The position numbers and the translations under genes are program-made. 64,000 bases of DNA from JBGPGW01 sp046349515 (GTDB lineage: Bacteria > Pseudomonadota > Alphaproteobacteria > CADEGL01), in NCBI GenBank assembly GCA_046349515.1, contig JAXMCE010000002.1, positions 372,001 through 436,000 of the forward strand, read 5' to 3'. Under the pieces are notes generated by a model that was not told the origin of the DNA, did not search any database, and worked only from the letters and a program-made list of their open reading frames with translations. Below, piece by piece: positions 1 to 8,519 of this stretch (the stretch's first letter is position 1; every line of letters begins with the position of its first letter).

Positions 1-2105
1 CGGTGGCGTCCGCGCAGGAGCGCGAAGGGGGCCGGAGCCGGGCCGAACACCTCGATCCCCTCCCCTCCCGGCGCCGAACGCCCGAGGGCGCCCGCCACCT
101 GATCGACCGCCGCCTGATCGAAGCCCGAGACGATGAGCGCCGCGAGCCGGCCGAAGGGCGGCATGCCGTAGTCGCGCCGCGTCTCCGATTCGACCGCGAG
201 GAAGCGGTCCCGCTCGCCCGAAAGCAGCGCCGCGATGACGGGATGGTCCGGAAGATAGGTCTGGAGCAGCACGCGGCCCGCCCGCTCGGCCCGGCCGGCT
301 CTGCCCGAGACCTGGTGGAGAAGCTGATAGGTCCGCTCGGCCGCGCGGAGATCGCCGCCGCCGAGACCAAGATCGGCATCGATCACGCCGACGAGCGTCA
401 GCAACGGAAAATGATGGCCCTTGGCCATGATCTGCGTGCCGATGAGAAGGTCGAGCTCGTGCTCGCGCACCTGGCGGACCAGTTCCTCGACCGCGAGCGG
501 CCCTCCGACCGTGTCGCTGGCCATGATCGCCATGCGCGCCTCGGGGAAGAGTGCCGCGACCTCTTCCGCCACGCGCTCGACGCCGGGCCCGCAGGCCGCC
601 ATCGAATTCTCGGCACCGCACTTGGCGCAGACGCGCGGCGCCGGAGCCCCGTGCCCGCAATGGTGGCACATGACCCGCCCCGCCAGGCGATGCTCGACCA
701 GCCACGCCGTGCAATGGGGACATTGCAGGCGATGGCCGCAAGTCCGGCAGAGTGTCAGGGGCGCATAGCCGCGACGGTTCAAGAACAGCATGGCCTGTTC
801 GCCTTCCGCCAATGTCTCGGCGATGGCGGTCCGCAGCGTGGGCGAAAGCCAGCACTGGCGCGGCGGCGGATCATCGCGCATGTCGACCGCCTCGATTCGC
901 GGCAAGACGGCGCCACCATGGCGCTCCGGCAAATGGAGCCGTCGATAACGCTCGGCCGAGACGTTCACCACCGTCTCGAGCGACGGCGTCGCGGAAGCCA
1001 GCACGATGGGAATTCCCGCGATCCGCGCACGAACGACGGCCATGTCGCGTGCGTGGTAGATCGTGCCGTCCTCCTGCTTGTAGGAGGGGTCGTGCTCCTC
1101 GTCGACGACGATGAGGCCGAGGGAGGGAAACGGCAGGAAAAGCGCGCTCCGCGCGCCGACGACGACATGCGCCGTGCCTTCAGCAACGGCACGCCAGGCA
1201 AGACGGCGCTGGGTCGAGGTGAGATCGGAGTGCCATTCCGCGGGGCGCGTGCCGAAGCGCGCCTCGAAACGATCGAGCCATTGGGCGGTGAGCGCGATCT
1301 CGGGCAAGAGCACGAGCGCCTGCCGGCCGCGCCGCAGAGTCTCGGCAATGGCTTCGAAATAGACTTCTGTCTTGCCCGAACCCGTCACGCCGTCGATCAG
1401 CGTCACCGAAAATTCGCCGGCAGCCGCACGGCGCAACGTCGACGCGACCTCGGTTTGGGCGGGCGAAAGGTTGGGGGTAAAGAAATCGGGATCGGGCAGC
1501 GCAAATGCCGATCGCGCCGGAAGCGTCACCGACTCGATGAGGCCCGCCTCGCCGAGACCGTGGATGACCGAAGTGCTCACCGCCGCCTCATGGGCGAGCT
1601 CGCGCGCCGTGCGGGGCGGCCCGTCTTCGAGAACGGCCAGGACTCGCTTGCGCGCGGCCGTCAAGCGGATGTCTGGTGGTGCCGGCGTCAAACGATAGGC
1701 CAGAACCGGTTTCGGGGGATCGAGCGCGGCCGACACGCTCATCGCCATGCGCAACACGGCACCCGGCGGGTTGAGCGTGTAGGACGCAACCCATTCGATC
1801 GTACGCATGAGGGACGGCGGCAGTGCGCGAACGTCGAGCCGTTCAGCGACCGGTTTCAGCCGATCTGGCGCGACCGCACCGCTGCCGCCGCCCCACACGA
1901 CGCCGACGACTTCGCGCCGCCCGAGCGGGACAACGACGAAATCACCTTTCGCGAGTTCGAGCCCCGCGGGAACGGCATAGTCATAGGCGCTCTCGAGTGG
2001 GAGTGGCAACAGCACTTGTATTTCGCAAGGCCCCGCGTACCGATCGTCGTGGGCCGCGGCGGCCGGCGTCGGTGATGGGGCTGAACTGGCATCGGCGAGA
2101 CGCAT
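1..2105 (-). CDS. priA: Primosomal replication-restart helicase PriA (3' end cut by window edge)
   Basis: PriA is an ATP-dependent 3'-5' DNA helicase that reloads the replisome at collapsed forks. Read on the complement from ATG at 2105, the frame stays open for 701 codons and runs off the left edge, so about 30 residues are missing relative to the usual ~730. Seen: Walker A GVTGSGKTEVY near residue 242, a DEEHD helicase box II near 336, and a block of four CxxC pairs (CRTC, CPHC, CHHC, CAKC) near 448-500, which is the PriA zinc-binding insertion. It is divergent from the aldolase gene at 2221. A 690-codon antisense frame covers the gene but is only a high-GC shadow. Confidence 0.95.
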   Translation of the reverse strand, partial: MRLADASSAPSPTPAAAAHDDRYAGPCEIQVLLPLPLESAYDYAVPAGLELAKGDFVVVPLGRREVVGVVWGGGSGAVAPDRLKPVAERLDVRALPPSLMRTIEWVASYTLNPPGAVLRMAMSVSAALDPPKPVLAYRLTPAPPDIRLTAARKRVLAVLEDGPPRTARELAHEAAVSTSVIHGLGEAGLIESVTLPARSAFALPDPDFFTPNLSPAQTEVASTLRRAAAGEFSVTLIDGVTGSGKTEVYFEAIAETLRRGRQALVLLPEIALTAQWLDRFEARFGTRPAEWHSDLTSTQRRLAWRAVAEGTAHVVVGARSALFLPFPSLGLIVVDEEHDPSYKQEDGTIYHARDMAVVRARIAGIPIVLASATPSLETVVNVSAERYRRLHLPERHGGAVLPRIEAVDMRDDPPPRQCWLSPTLRTAIAETLAEGEQAMLFLNRRGYAPLTLCRTCGHRLQCPHCTAWLVEHRLAGRVMCHHCGHGAPAPRVCAKCGAENSMAACGPGVERVAEEVAALFPEARMAIMASDTVGGPLAVEELVRQVREHELDLLIGTQIMAKGHHFPLLTLVGVIDADLGLGGGDLRAAERTYQLLHQVSGRAGRAERAGRVLLQTYLPDHPVIAALLSGERDRFLAVESETRRDYGMPPFGRLAALIVSGFDQAAVDQVAGALGRSAPGGEGIEVFGPAPAPFALLRGRH

Positions 2106-2220
2106 CGGGTATACACTAGTCAAGCTTTGCCGCCGCGGCCACGGCATCCGACTGGGTCGGCGCCATCACCGATCGCCATCGCGGCCGAAGGCCCACGCTG
2201 TCCGTCCCTGAAGGTGAGGC

Positions 2221-2916
2221 ATGAAGTTCTTCATCGACACCGCCGACACCGCCGAAATTCGCGATCTCGCCAGTTCGGGCATGCTCGACGGGGTCACGAC
2301 CAATCCGTCGCTCGTCGCCAAGTCGGGCCGCAACTTCTTCGACGTGGTCCAGGAAATCTGCGGAATCGTCCAAGGGCCCGTGAGCGCGGAGGTGACCGCG
2401 ACCGACCATCCGACGATGCTGACCGAGGGCAGGCGCCTCGCGAAGCTTGCCAAGAACATCGCGGTCAAGGTGCCGCTGACGCCGGACGGGCTCAAGACCT
2501 GCAAGGCGCTCACGAGCGAAGGCACGATGGTCAACGTGACGCTGTGTTTCTCGGCGGCCCAGGCGATCCTGGCGGCCAAGGCCGGCGCCACATTCGTCTC
2601 GCCCTTCGTCGGTCGGCTCGACGACGTGAGCACACCCGGCATGGATCTCATCAAGGAGATCTGCGCCATCTATCGCCAATATGCCGGCTTCAAGACCGAG
2701 GTGCTTGTGGCGTCCATCCGCCATCCGCTCCACGTCGTCGAGGCCGCGAAACTGGGCGCGCATGTCGCGACGATCCCGCCCAACGTCCTGCGACAGCTCT
2801 TCGCCCACCCCCTGACCGAGAAGGGCCTCGCCGCCTTCCTCGCCGATTGGGCCAAGACCGGACAGTCCATCCTCGACCAGCCAGAAGAACGACGCGCCGT
2901 TGCGAAAGCCCGATGA
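2221..2916 (+). CDS. fsa: Transaldolase-like fructose-6-phosphate aldolase
   Basis: Small transaldolase/FSA-family class I aldolase. It begins MKFFIDTADTAEI and carries the family motif GVTTNPSLVAKSG at about residues 24-36. The Schiff-base lysine is K83 in NIAVKVPLT. At 231 residues it is slightly longer than the usual 214-220; the extra C-terminal tail overlaps the start of the next gene by 17 bases. Start chosen for the exact family N-terminus and a GAAGGTGAGG ribosome-binding stretch just upstream. Whether it acts as a transaldolase or a fructose-6-phosphate aldolase cannot be decided from sequence. It leads an fsa - DUF484 - xerC run. Confidence 0.9.
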   Translation: MKFFIDTADTAEIRDLASSGMLDGVTTNPSLVAKSGRNFFDVVQEICGIVQGPVSAEVTATDHPTMLTEGRRLAKLAKNIAVKVPLTPDGLKTCKALTSEGTMVNVTLCFSAAQAILAAKAGATFVSPFVGRLDDVSTPGMDLIKEICAIYRQYAGFKTEVLVASIRHPLHVVEAAKLGAHVATIPPNVLRQLFAHPLTEKGLAAFLADWAKTGQSILDQPEERRAVAKAR

Positions 2917-3610
2917 AGCCAAGCCCGCCGCGAATGCGGCGCCGACGGCTGCGCAAGTCCTCGACTATCTGCGCCGGCACCCGGATTTTCTCAAGCGCCA
3001 TCCCGAGCTGTTGAGCGCCGCGATCGACGAGCCCAGCGCCGATGGCATCATCGACATGCGCCAGTATCTCGTCCGCCGGCTTCAAAGCGAGGTGCGCGAG
3101 CTCGAGGAGCAGCGCGCCGACGTGGTCGCGACGCGGCGCGCCCATCTTTCGAGCCAGTCGCGCGTCCATACCGCGGTCCTCGCCCTTCTCTCAGCGCGCA
3201 CCTTCGAGCACTTGATCGAGGTCGCGACGACCGACCTCGCCGTCCACCTCGAAGTCGACACGATCAGCCTTTGCATCGAATCGGTCGAGGGCGCACCGAC
3301 GCGAGTGCCCGTGCCCGGTATCTCCATCATCGAGCCCGGCGGGGTCGATGCCTTGATCGGCCGCGGGCGAGACTGTGCCATGCGAGCGCATGTCGTGGGC
3401 GACCAGGCGCTGTTCGGGGCCGCGGCGGGCCTCGTGCGGTCGGACGCGCTTCTCCGCCTTCCCATTGCGGCCGCCGCACCGGCCGGGCTTCTCGCCCTCG
3501 GCTCGCGCACGGTCGGCCGTTTCCAGCCAGGACAGGCGACAGAGCTCTTGGGCTTCCTCGCCCGGGTCCTCGGCCTCAGCATCCGCTCATGGCTCGACCT
3601 GCCGGCTTAG
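2900..3610 (+). CDS. DUF484 family protein (GAF-like)
   Basis: 236-residue protein of the DUF484 family, which commonly sits next to xerC in proteobacteria. The N-terminal part has the family signature VLDYLRRHPDFLKRHPELL at about residues 20-38. It is followed by a probable coiled coil (LQSEVRELEEQRADVV) and a GAF-like C-terminal half. The best start is TTG at 2900, inside the end of the aldolase gene; no ATG fits as well. The 3' end overlaps xerC by 22 bases, suggesting translational coupling. Molecular role unknown; context suggests co-expression with the XerC recombinase. Confidence 0.8.
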   Translation: MRKPDEAKPAANAAPTAAQVLDYLRRHPDFLKRHPELLSAAIDEPSADGIIDMRQYLVRRLQSEVRELEEQRADVVATRRAHLSSQSRVHTAVLALLSARTFEHLIEVATTDLAVHLEVDTISLCIESVEGAPTRVPVPGISIIEPGGVDALIGRGRDCAMRAHVVGDQALFGAAAGLVRSDALLRLPIAAAAPAGLLALGSRTVGRFQPGQATELLGFLARVLGLSIRSWLDLPA

Positions 3611-4539
3611 GGGCCCTCAAGGCGGCACCGGACCTCGAACACGCGCTTCGTGCCTGGCAGGCTTGGCTTGTCGAGGAGCGCCAAGCGTCACGCCACACGA
3701 TCTCGGCGTATGGGCGCGACATGGCGGCGTTTCTCGACGCCGTGGCCGACCATCTCGGAGGCGCGCCAAGCATCGCGGCCTTGCTCGCCATGAGGACCAC
3801 GGATTTCCGCGCCTGGCTCGCGCGGCGCGGCGAGGACGGCCTCGCGCGGTCCTCTCAGGCCCGCGCCCTTTCAACGGTCCGGGGATTCTTCCGCTATCTC
3901 GAGCGCCATGGCCACGGCACCAATGCCCACCTCGCGGCCCTGAGAACGCCGCGCCTCCCGCGCTCGGTGCCGCGGCCGCTGGCCGAAGACGAGGCGCTCG
4001 AGGTTGTCTCGAACGCGCTTACGCTCGACGAACGGCCCTGGATCGCCAAGCGCGACGCGGCGCTGTTCACACTTCTCTATGGCTGCGGCCTCAGAATCGG
4101 CGAGGCACTGGGCTTGAACCGCAGGGACGTGCCCAAACGCGACACGGTTCTTGTCCGCGGCAAGGGCAACAAGGAGCGGCAGGTGCCCGTGCTGCCCATG
4201 GTGCGCGAGGCCCTCATCGAATACCTCGCCGCCTGCCCTTTCGACCCCGGCGCCGATGGGCCGCTCTTCATGGGCGTGCGCGGCAAGCGCCTTTCCCCGC
4301 GCGAGGTACAACGGCAGATGGCGCGGCTCAGGTCCCGGCTCGGCCTCGCCGAGACCGCGACGCCGCACGCGCTCCGCCACAGTTTCGCGAGCCACCTGCT
4401 CGCGGCCGGCGCCGATCTCCGCTCGATCCAGGAGCTTCTCGGCCACGCTTCGCTCTCGACGACGCAGCGCTACACCGAGATCGCCGACGAGCAGCTGCTC
4501 GCGGCGCACGCCGCGGCCCATCCGCGCGCGAAGCTCTGA
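3589..4539 (+). CDS. xerC: Tyrosine recombinase XerC
   Basis: Site-specific tyrosine recombinase that resolves chromosome dimers at dif with XerD. The N-terminal SAM-like core-binding domain (about 15-105) precedes the catalytic domain. All active-site elements are visible: Arg in GCGLRIGEALGL (about 169), Lys in GKGNKERQVP, HALRHSFASH (about 259-268), LLGHASLSTTQ and the nucleophilic Tyr in TQRYTEI (about 294). The start ATG at 3589 lies inside the DUF484 gene and gives 316 residues, normal for XerC; the longer open frame upstream is DUF484 in another frame. XerC versus XerD rests on the DUF484 linkage. Confidence 0.92.
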   Translation: MARPAGLGALKAAPDLEHALRAWQAWLVEERQASRHTISAYGRDMAAFLDAVADHLGGAPSIAALLAMRTTDFRAWLARRGEDGLARSSQARALSTVRGFFRYLERHGHGTNAHLAALRTPRLPRSVPRPLAEDEALEVVSNALTLDERPWIAKRDAALFTLLYGCGLRIGEALGLNRRDVPKRDTVLVRGKGNKERQVPVLPMVREALIEYLAACPFDPGADGPLFMGVRGKRLSPREVQRQMARLRSRLGLAETATPHALRHSFASHLLAAGADLRSIQELLGHASLSTTQRYTEIADEQLLAAHAAAHPRAKL

Positions 4540-4566
4540 CAGCCTAGCCAGCGCGGAACGGCCGAC

Positions 4567-5457
4567 CTAGTACGGCCGGTCGCCCGAGGCCGTCGTCCGG
4601 TGCATGAGGCGATGCATGTCGGGGCCGTAGTCGATGACGACGTAATGCATCGTGCAACGCTGGTCCCACATGACGACATCGCCCACGTGCCAGCGGTGGC
4701 GGTAGATGCGCTCAGGCTGCGCAGCGACCTCGTAGAGATAATTGAGGAGCGGCAGGCTCTCCTCCCGCGTCATGCCGACGAAGTTCGTGACGAAGGACGG
4801 GTTGACGAAGAGTGCCTTCCGCCCGGTGTCGGGATGCGTGCGGATCACGGGATGGATGACCGGCGGCGCGATGTCGCCGATCGGCACGTTGTAGCTTCGT
4901 TTGTTGTTCCGTTCGCGGAGAAGCGCCGCCGAGTGTTCCGCCTTCAAGCCGTCGAGGGCGCGCTTCAATCCCGGCGAGAGCGAATCGTAAGCCGTGTACA
5001 TGTTGGCGAACATGGTGTCGCCATGGCCTTCGCGCACATCCCGGCAGTGGAGGACGCCCGCCATCGGCGGATCCTCGCGGAAGGTGAGGTCCGTGTGCCA
5101 AATGTCGTTGCGTCCGTTGAACCATTGGCCCGCCTTGTGCTCGAGCACGAGGATCTCGGGGTGCTCAGGAATCGACGCGCTGCGGTAGTAGGGGTGGGCC
5201 TCGACCTTGCCGTAGACACGGGTGAAGGCGATCTGCTGCGCGGGCGTCAGCCTCTGACCGGGGAAGACGATGACGAGGTGGTCGAGAAGGGCCTGGCGCA
5301 GCTCGACCGCCAAGCCCTCGTCGATGGGCTTCGAGAGGTCGACGCCCTCGATTCGGGCACCCAAGGCCCCGCACATGGGCGTTGCCTGAAAGCGCTGATA
5401 ACGCTCGCGCCCCGCCATCGGGACCGTCTGACCGCTTACGTCCGCCGCCATGCTCAT
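4567..5457 (-). CDS. TauD/TfdA-family Fe(II)/2-oxoglutarate-dependent dioxygenase
   Basis: 296-residue non-haem iron dioxygenase of the taurine dioxygenase/TfdA family. The iron-binding HxD is in IWHTDLTF (about 120) and the distal histidine in HRWHVGDVVMWDQRCTMH (about 255), followed by the 2-oxoglutarate-binding Arg region. The start is taken at ATG 5457 because a GGGAGG sits eight bases upstream; a start 27 bases earlier is also open. The gene ends tail-to-tail with xerC. Substrate unknown: family members oxidise taurine, phenoxyacetates, propionates and other small acids. It lies just downstream of the acyl-CoA synthetase on the same strand, so co-transcription is possible. Confidence 0.85.
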   Translation of the reverse strand: MSMAADVSGQTVPMAGRERYQRFQATPMCGALGARIEGVDLSKPIDEGLAVELRQALLDHLVIVFPGQRLTPAQQIAFTRVYGKVEAHPYYRSASIPEHPEILVLEHKAGQWFNGRNDIWHTDLTFREDPPMAGVLHCRDVREGHGDTMFANMYTAYDSLSPGLKRALDGLKAEHSAALLRERNNKRSYNVPIGDIAPPVIHPVIRTHPDTGRKALFVNPSFVTNFVGMTREESLPLLNYLYEVAAQPERIYRHRWHVGDVVMWDQRCTMHYVVIDYGPDMHRLMHRTTASGDRPY

Positions 5458-5545
5458 CTCGGGGCCCTCCCTCGCACCGCCCAAACGAGGGCGGCGGGAA
5501 ACCCCTATAATACAGGAGACGGACGGCGCCCGCGAAGGGGGCGGA

Positions 5546-7210
5546 TCAGCGCCCTGCCGCCTCTCTCCGGCGGAGCTCCGCCCGCGAGACCTTGCCCGAG
5601 CTCGTCACGGGGAAGTCGTCGACGAATTCGATCTGCCGCGGGTATTTGTAGACCGCGAGACGCGACCTCACATGACCCTGGAGCTCCTTCACGAGCGGCT
5701 CGGACGGGCTGTACCCCGCGGCGAGCTTGATGAAGGCCTTCACGATCTGCCCCCGCTCCTTGTCCGGGCTGCCGATGACCGCCGCCTCGGCGACGGCCGG
5801 GTGCCGAAGCAGCACCTCCTCGATCTCGGTCGGGCCGATGCGGTAGCCAGCGCTCTTGATGAGATCGTCGTTTCGCCCCCGATACCAGTAGTAGCCATCC
5901 TCATCCCTCACGGCGAGGTCGCGCGTGCGGATCCAGCGCCCGAGCCGCATGGCGGCGGTGAGGTCGGGACGCCCCCAGTAGCCGAGGAAGAAGGTCGGGT
6001 CGCTGTCGGTCGTGACGACTTCGCCCACCTCGCCGTCGGCGACCGGCTCGCCCGTTTCGTCGACGAGCATGGCCACATGGCCCGGCAGCTCCCAACCCAT
6101 GGAGCCTGGCTTGATCGGACGCAGGGCCTGGCAATTGCCGATCATGTGGTTGACCTCGGACGTGCCGTAGCCTTCGTTGCACACGATGCCGAGCGCGCTA
6201 TTGAGCCAGCCAAGTGTCTCGCCCGGCAGCGCCTCGCCGCCCGTGAAGATGGTTTTCAAGCGCAAGGCGGGCCAGCGCTCTCGCGGCCGCGTCACTTGCG
6301 CCATGCGCTTCAAGCCCGTCGGCGTCACGAGCGAATGGGTGACACCGTGCTTCGCCATGAAGCCAAGCGCCCATTCGGGATCGAAGCGGTGCTGGGACGA
6401 GACGATGACATGGCCATAGGCCCAGGCAGGATAGACGACGTCGACGAGGCCGCCGACCCACGCCCAATCGGCCGGCGTCCAGAAGACGAGCCCCCGCTCC
6501 TGCAATTCGATGTTGAAGAAGAGCGAGAGGCTCGTCTTGTAGGCATGAAGAATGCGATGGCCGTGGAGCACGCCCTTGGGCATGCCCGTCGAGCCGGAGG
6601 TATAGATGAGGAGAGTCGGATCCTCCGCCCGCGTCCGCACGGGCTCGAAGGTCGCCTCTCCCTCGAGAAGCGCGGAAAAAGGCTCCTCATCCCCGGCCGG
6701 TGCGCCGACCACGATGCAGTGCCGCAGCTTGGGGCACCGCCTTCGCACCTCCCGCATCGACGCCCAAACTGAATCCTCCGTCACGAGCGCAACGGCACCG
6801 CTGTCATTGAGGATATGCTCGAGCGAATCGGGGCCGGTCAGCTGCGAGATGGTCGCGGCGATGGCGCCGAGCTTGTAGACAGCGAGATGGGTGATGGCGG
6901 TCTCGATGCGCGCACCCGTGTGAATCGCCACCACATCGCCCCGAGCGACGCCGCGTTCGGCCAGTTGCCTCGCACATTGCCGTGAGCGGGCATCGAGCTC
7001 GGCATAGCTCAGCCGTTCGACGCGTCCGTCGAGATGCTCGTGGATGATGGCGTCGCAGTCGGCCCTGCCATGCGTGGCCCAATGTCCAACCGTATCGCCC
7101 GCGATGTTCGCGAACTCGGGCACGATGATCTCGTAGCGCGCGGCGCCCGGAATGCGGCGCAGATTGAGGCGCGCGAGAAGCGAATCGTCGAGGTCGAGGA
7201 GTGGCGGCAT
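5546..7210 (-). CDS. AMP-dependent acyl-CoA synthetase (acetyl/medium-chain type)
   Basis: 554-residue adenylate-forming acyl-CoA ligase. Seen: P-loop LIYTSGSTGMPKGVLHGH (about 200), the GYGTSEVNHMIGN region, the hinge/A8 segment YWYRGRNDDLIKSAGYRIG and the C-terminal catalytic lysine in TSSGKVSRAELR (about 540). The motif pattern resembles acetyl-CoA and medium-chain (ACSM-like) synthetases. Start at ATG 7210, which overlaps the TGA of the upstream MFS gene in a TGATG junction, so the two genes are translationally coupled. The transporter plus ligase pair suggests uptake and CoA activation of a carboxylic acid; the acid is not identifiable. Confidence 0.88.
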   Translation of the reverse strand: MPPLLDLDDSLLARLNLRRIPGAARYEIIVPEFANIAGDTVGHWATHGRADCDAIIHEHLDGRVERLSYAELDARSRQCARQLAERGVARGDVVAIHTGARIETAITHLAVYKLGAIAATISQLTGPDSLEHILNDSGAVALVTEDSVWASMREVRRRCPKLRHCIVVGAPAGDEEPFSALLEGEATFEPVRTRAEDPTLLIYTSGSTGMPKGVLHGHRILHAYKTSLSLFFNIELQERGLVFWTPADWAWVGGLVDVVYPAWAYGHVIVSSQHRFDPEWALGFMAKHGVTHSLVTPTGLKRMAQVTRPRERWPALRLKTIFTGGEALPGETLGWLNSALGIVCNEGYGTSEVNHMIGNCQALRPIKPGSMGWELPGHVAMLVDETGEPVADGEVGEVVTTDSDPTFFLGYWGRPDLTAAMRLGRWIRTRDLAVRDEDGYYWYRGRNDDLIKSAGYRIGPTEIEEVLLRHPAVAEAAVIGSPDKERGQIVKAFIKLAAGYSPSEPLVKELQGHVRSRLAVYKYPRQIEFVDDFPVTSSGKVSRAELRRREAAGR

Positions 7211-8427
7211 CACATCGCCCTGGGCTTGGGCACGTCGCGGGGGGTGAGCGCCAAGAGAGCGACGGGCCCCAGCACGACGCCCGCTCCCATGGCCGCGAAG
7301 GCAAGCCCCCAGGCGAGCCAATTCTCATTGCCCCCGGCACCGTCGAGCACGGCACCGAAGGCGATGGGGCCGATGAAAGACGTGAGAAATCCGACGAACG
7401 AATGCATGGCCATGGTCGAGCCGCGCTGGCCCTCGAAAGCGTTGACGACGGACCCGGCGGTGATCGTCGCGGATTCGCCCGTGACGAGGATGCCGTAGAT
7501 CGCGAAGAGGATGACGACGATGAAATAGGGGAGAGATGCCGAGAAGCCGATCCCCAAAGCCGCCGCGGCCGAGCACAGCATGACGGTGATGGCCATGCGC
7601 CGCCGGCCGAAACGAACGGCGAGCTCGTTGCCGATGATGCTCGACGGTACGCCCAGGAGATTGATGGCCGCCGCCGCGGCGGTGGCGCTCCACAGCGCCT
7701 CGCTTCCCGACTGCAGGCTCGCGCTGAACACGAGGAACGCGACAAGCCAAGAGCGGAATCCCAGGAGTTCCCAGCAATGCGCGCCGTAGGCAAGCACGAA
7801 GCCCATCGCCGGCCGGTTACGAACGACAGGGCGGAAATCGAGCCACCGGACCGCACCGTCGGCGCGAATGACTGTATGCGGCTTGACCGTGAACACGACG
7901 ACAAGGATCGCCAGCACCGAGCCGAGGGCCGCGAGCGCGAAGGCCCAGCGCCAGGGAAAGGCCCCAGCCATGACGCCCGCGAGCCAGATGGAGAGCGATG
8001 ATCCGATGCCGAAGCTCGACGTGTAGAACGCGACGAGGCGCGATTGCTCCGCCCCTGTCACGCGGTCGGTCAGGATCTTCAAGCCCGGCATGTAGGTGCC
8101 AGCCAGCGCGATGCCCGCAAGCGCACGAAAGGCCCCCGCTGTCCAGAACCCGTCGGCGAAGAGCGCAAATCCGCCAAGCGCGATCCCGCCGAGCGCGGCC
8201 GAGAAGAGATAGACGCGCCGCGAATCGATGTGATCCGTCAAGCTTGCCAGCACAGGCACGGCCAGCGCATAGCCGCCAAAATAGATGCCGCTGATCCAGC
8301 CGGCCTCGGTATTCGTGATCCCCCACGTGTCGAAGAAGATGGGAAGAAGCGAGGGGAACGTGCCGATCCCGCCAAGGCTCAGGACGTGGGCAACGCACAT
8401 TGCGACGACAAGGGGCCGGCCGGTCAT
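7210..8427 (-). CDS. MFS transporter
   Basis: 405-residue major facilitator superfamily permease with about 12 hydrophobic segments. The loop-2 motif is present in diverged form (SLTDHIDSRRVYLFSA, about 63-78), and the N-terminal helix reads VVAMCVAHVLSLGGIGTFPSLLP. The overall pattern resembles the cyanate/nitroimidazole-type or organic-acid MFS groups. It shares a TGATG junction with the acyl-CoA synthetase, so it likely imports the acid which that enzyme activates. Substrate is inference only. It is transcribed in the same direction as lpdA, with 92 bases between them holding a stem-loop. Confidence 0.85.
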   Translation of the reverse strand: MTGRPLVVAMCVAHVLSLGGIGTFPSLLPIFFDTWGITNTEAGWISGIYFGGYALAVPVLASLTDHIDSRRVYLFSAALGGIALGGFALFADGFWTAGAFRALAGIALAGTYMPGLKILTDRVTGAEQSRLVAFYTSSFGIGSSLSIWLAGVMAGAFPWRWAFALAALGSVLAILVVVFTVKPHTVIRADGAVRWLDFRPVVRNRPAMGFVLAYGAHCWELLGFRSWLVAFLVFSASLQSGSEALWSATAAAAAINLLGVPSSIIGNELAVRFGRRRMAITVMLCSAAAALGIGFSASLPYFIVVILFAIYGILVTGESATITAGSVVNAFEGQRGSTMAMHSFVGFLTSFIGPIAFGAVLDGAGGNENWLAWGLAFAAMGAGVVLGPVALLALTPRDVPKPRAM

Positions 8428-8492
8428 GGGCCGTTGTTACGTCGTCCCAGCCTCTTCAGCAACACCGCTTTCCCGCCAGAGCCGGTCGAAGG

Positions 8493-8510
8493 CGCGAAGC
8501 GTCCTTCGCG
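8493..8510 (-). terminator. Stem-loop between lpdA and the MFS gene
   Basis: Perfect 7-bp inverted repeat CGCGAAG / CTTCGCG with a 4-base loop, ten bases downstream of the lpdA stop on the minus strand. No T-tract follows, so it is at best a weak or Rho-assisted terminator, or an RNA 3'-end stabiliser, separating the TCA operon from the MFS-ligase pair. Confidence 0.35.
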
Positions 8511-8519
8511 GGCCCATGC

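Noticed and set aside
3..2075. 690-codon plus-strand open frame
   Set aside because: It is antisense to priA; its product is Arg/Asp-rich with no recognisable domain, whereas the complement reads as a full PriA with helicase motifs and zinc cysteines.
2116..2922. 268-codon minus-strand open frame opposite the aldolase
   Set aside because: Antisense to a gene with intact Schiff-base lysine and family N-terminus.
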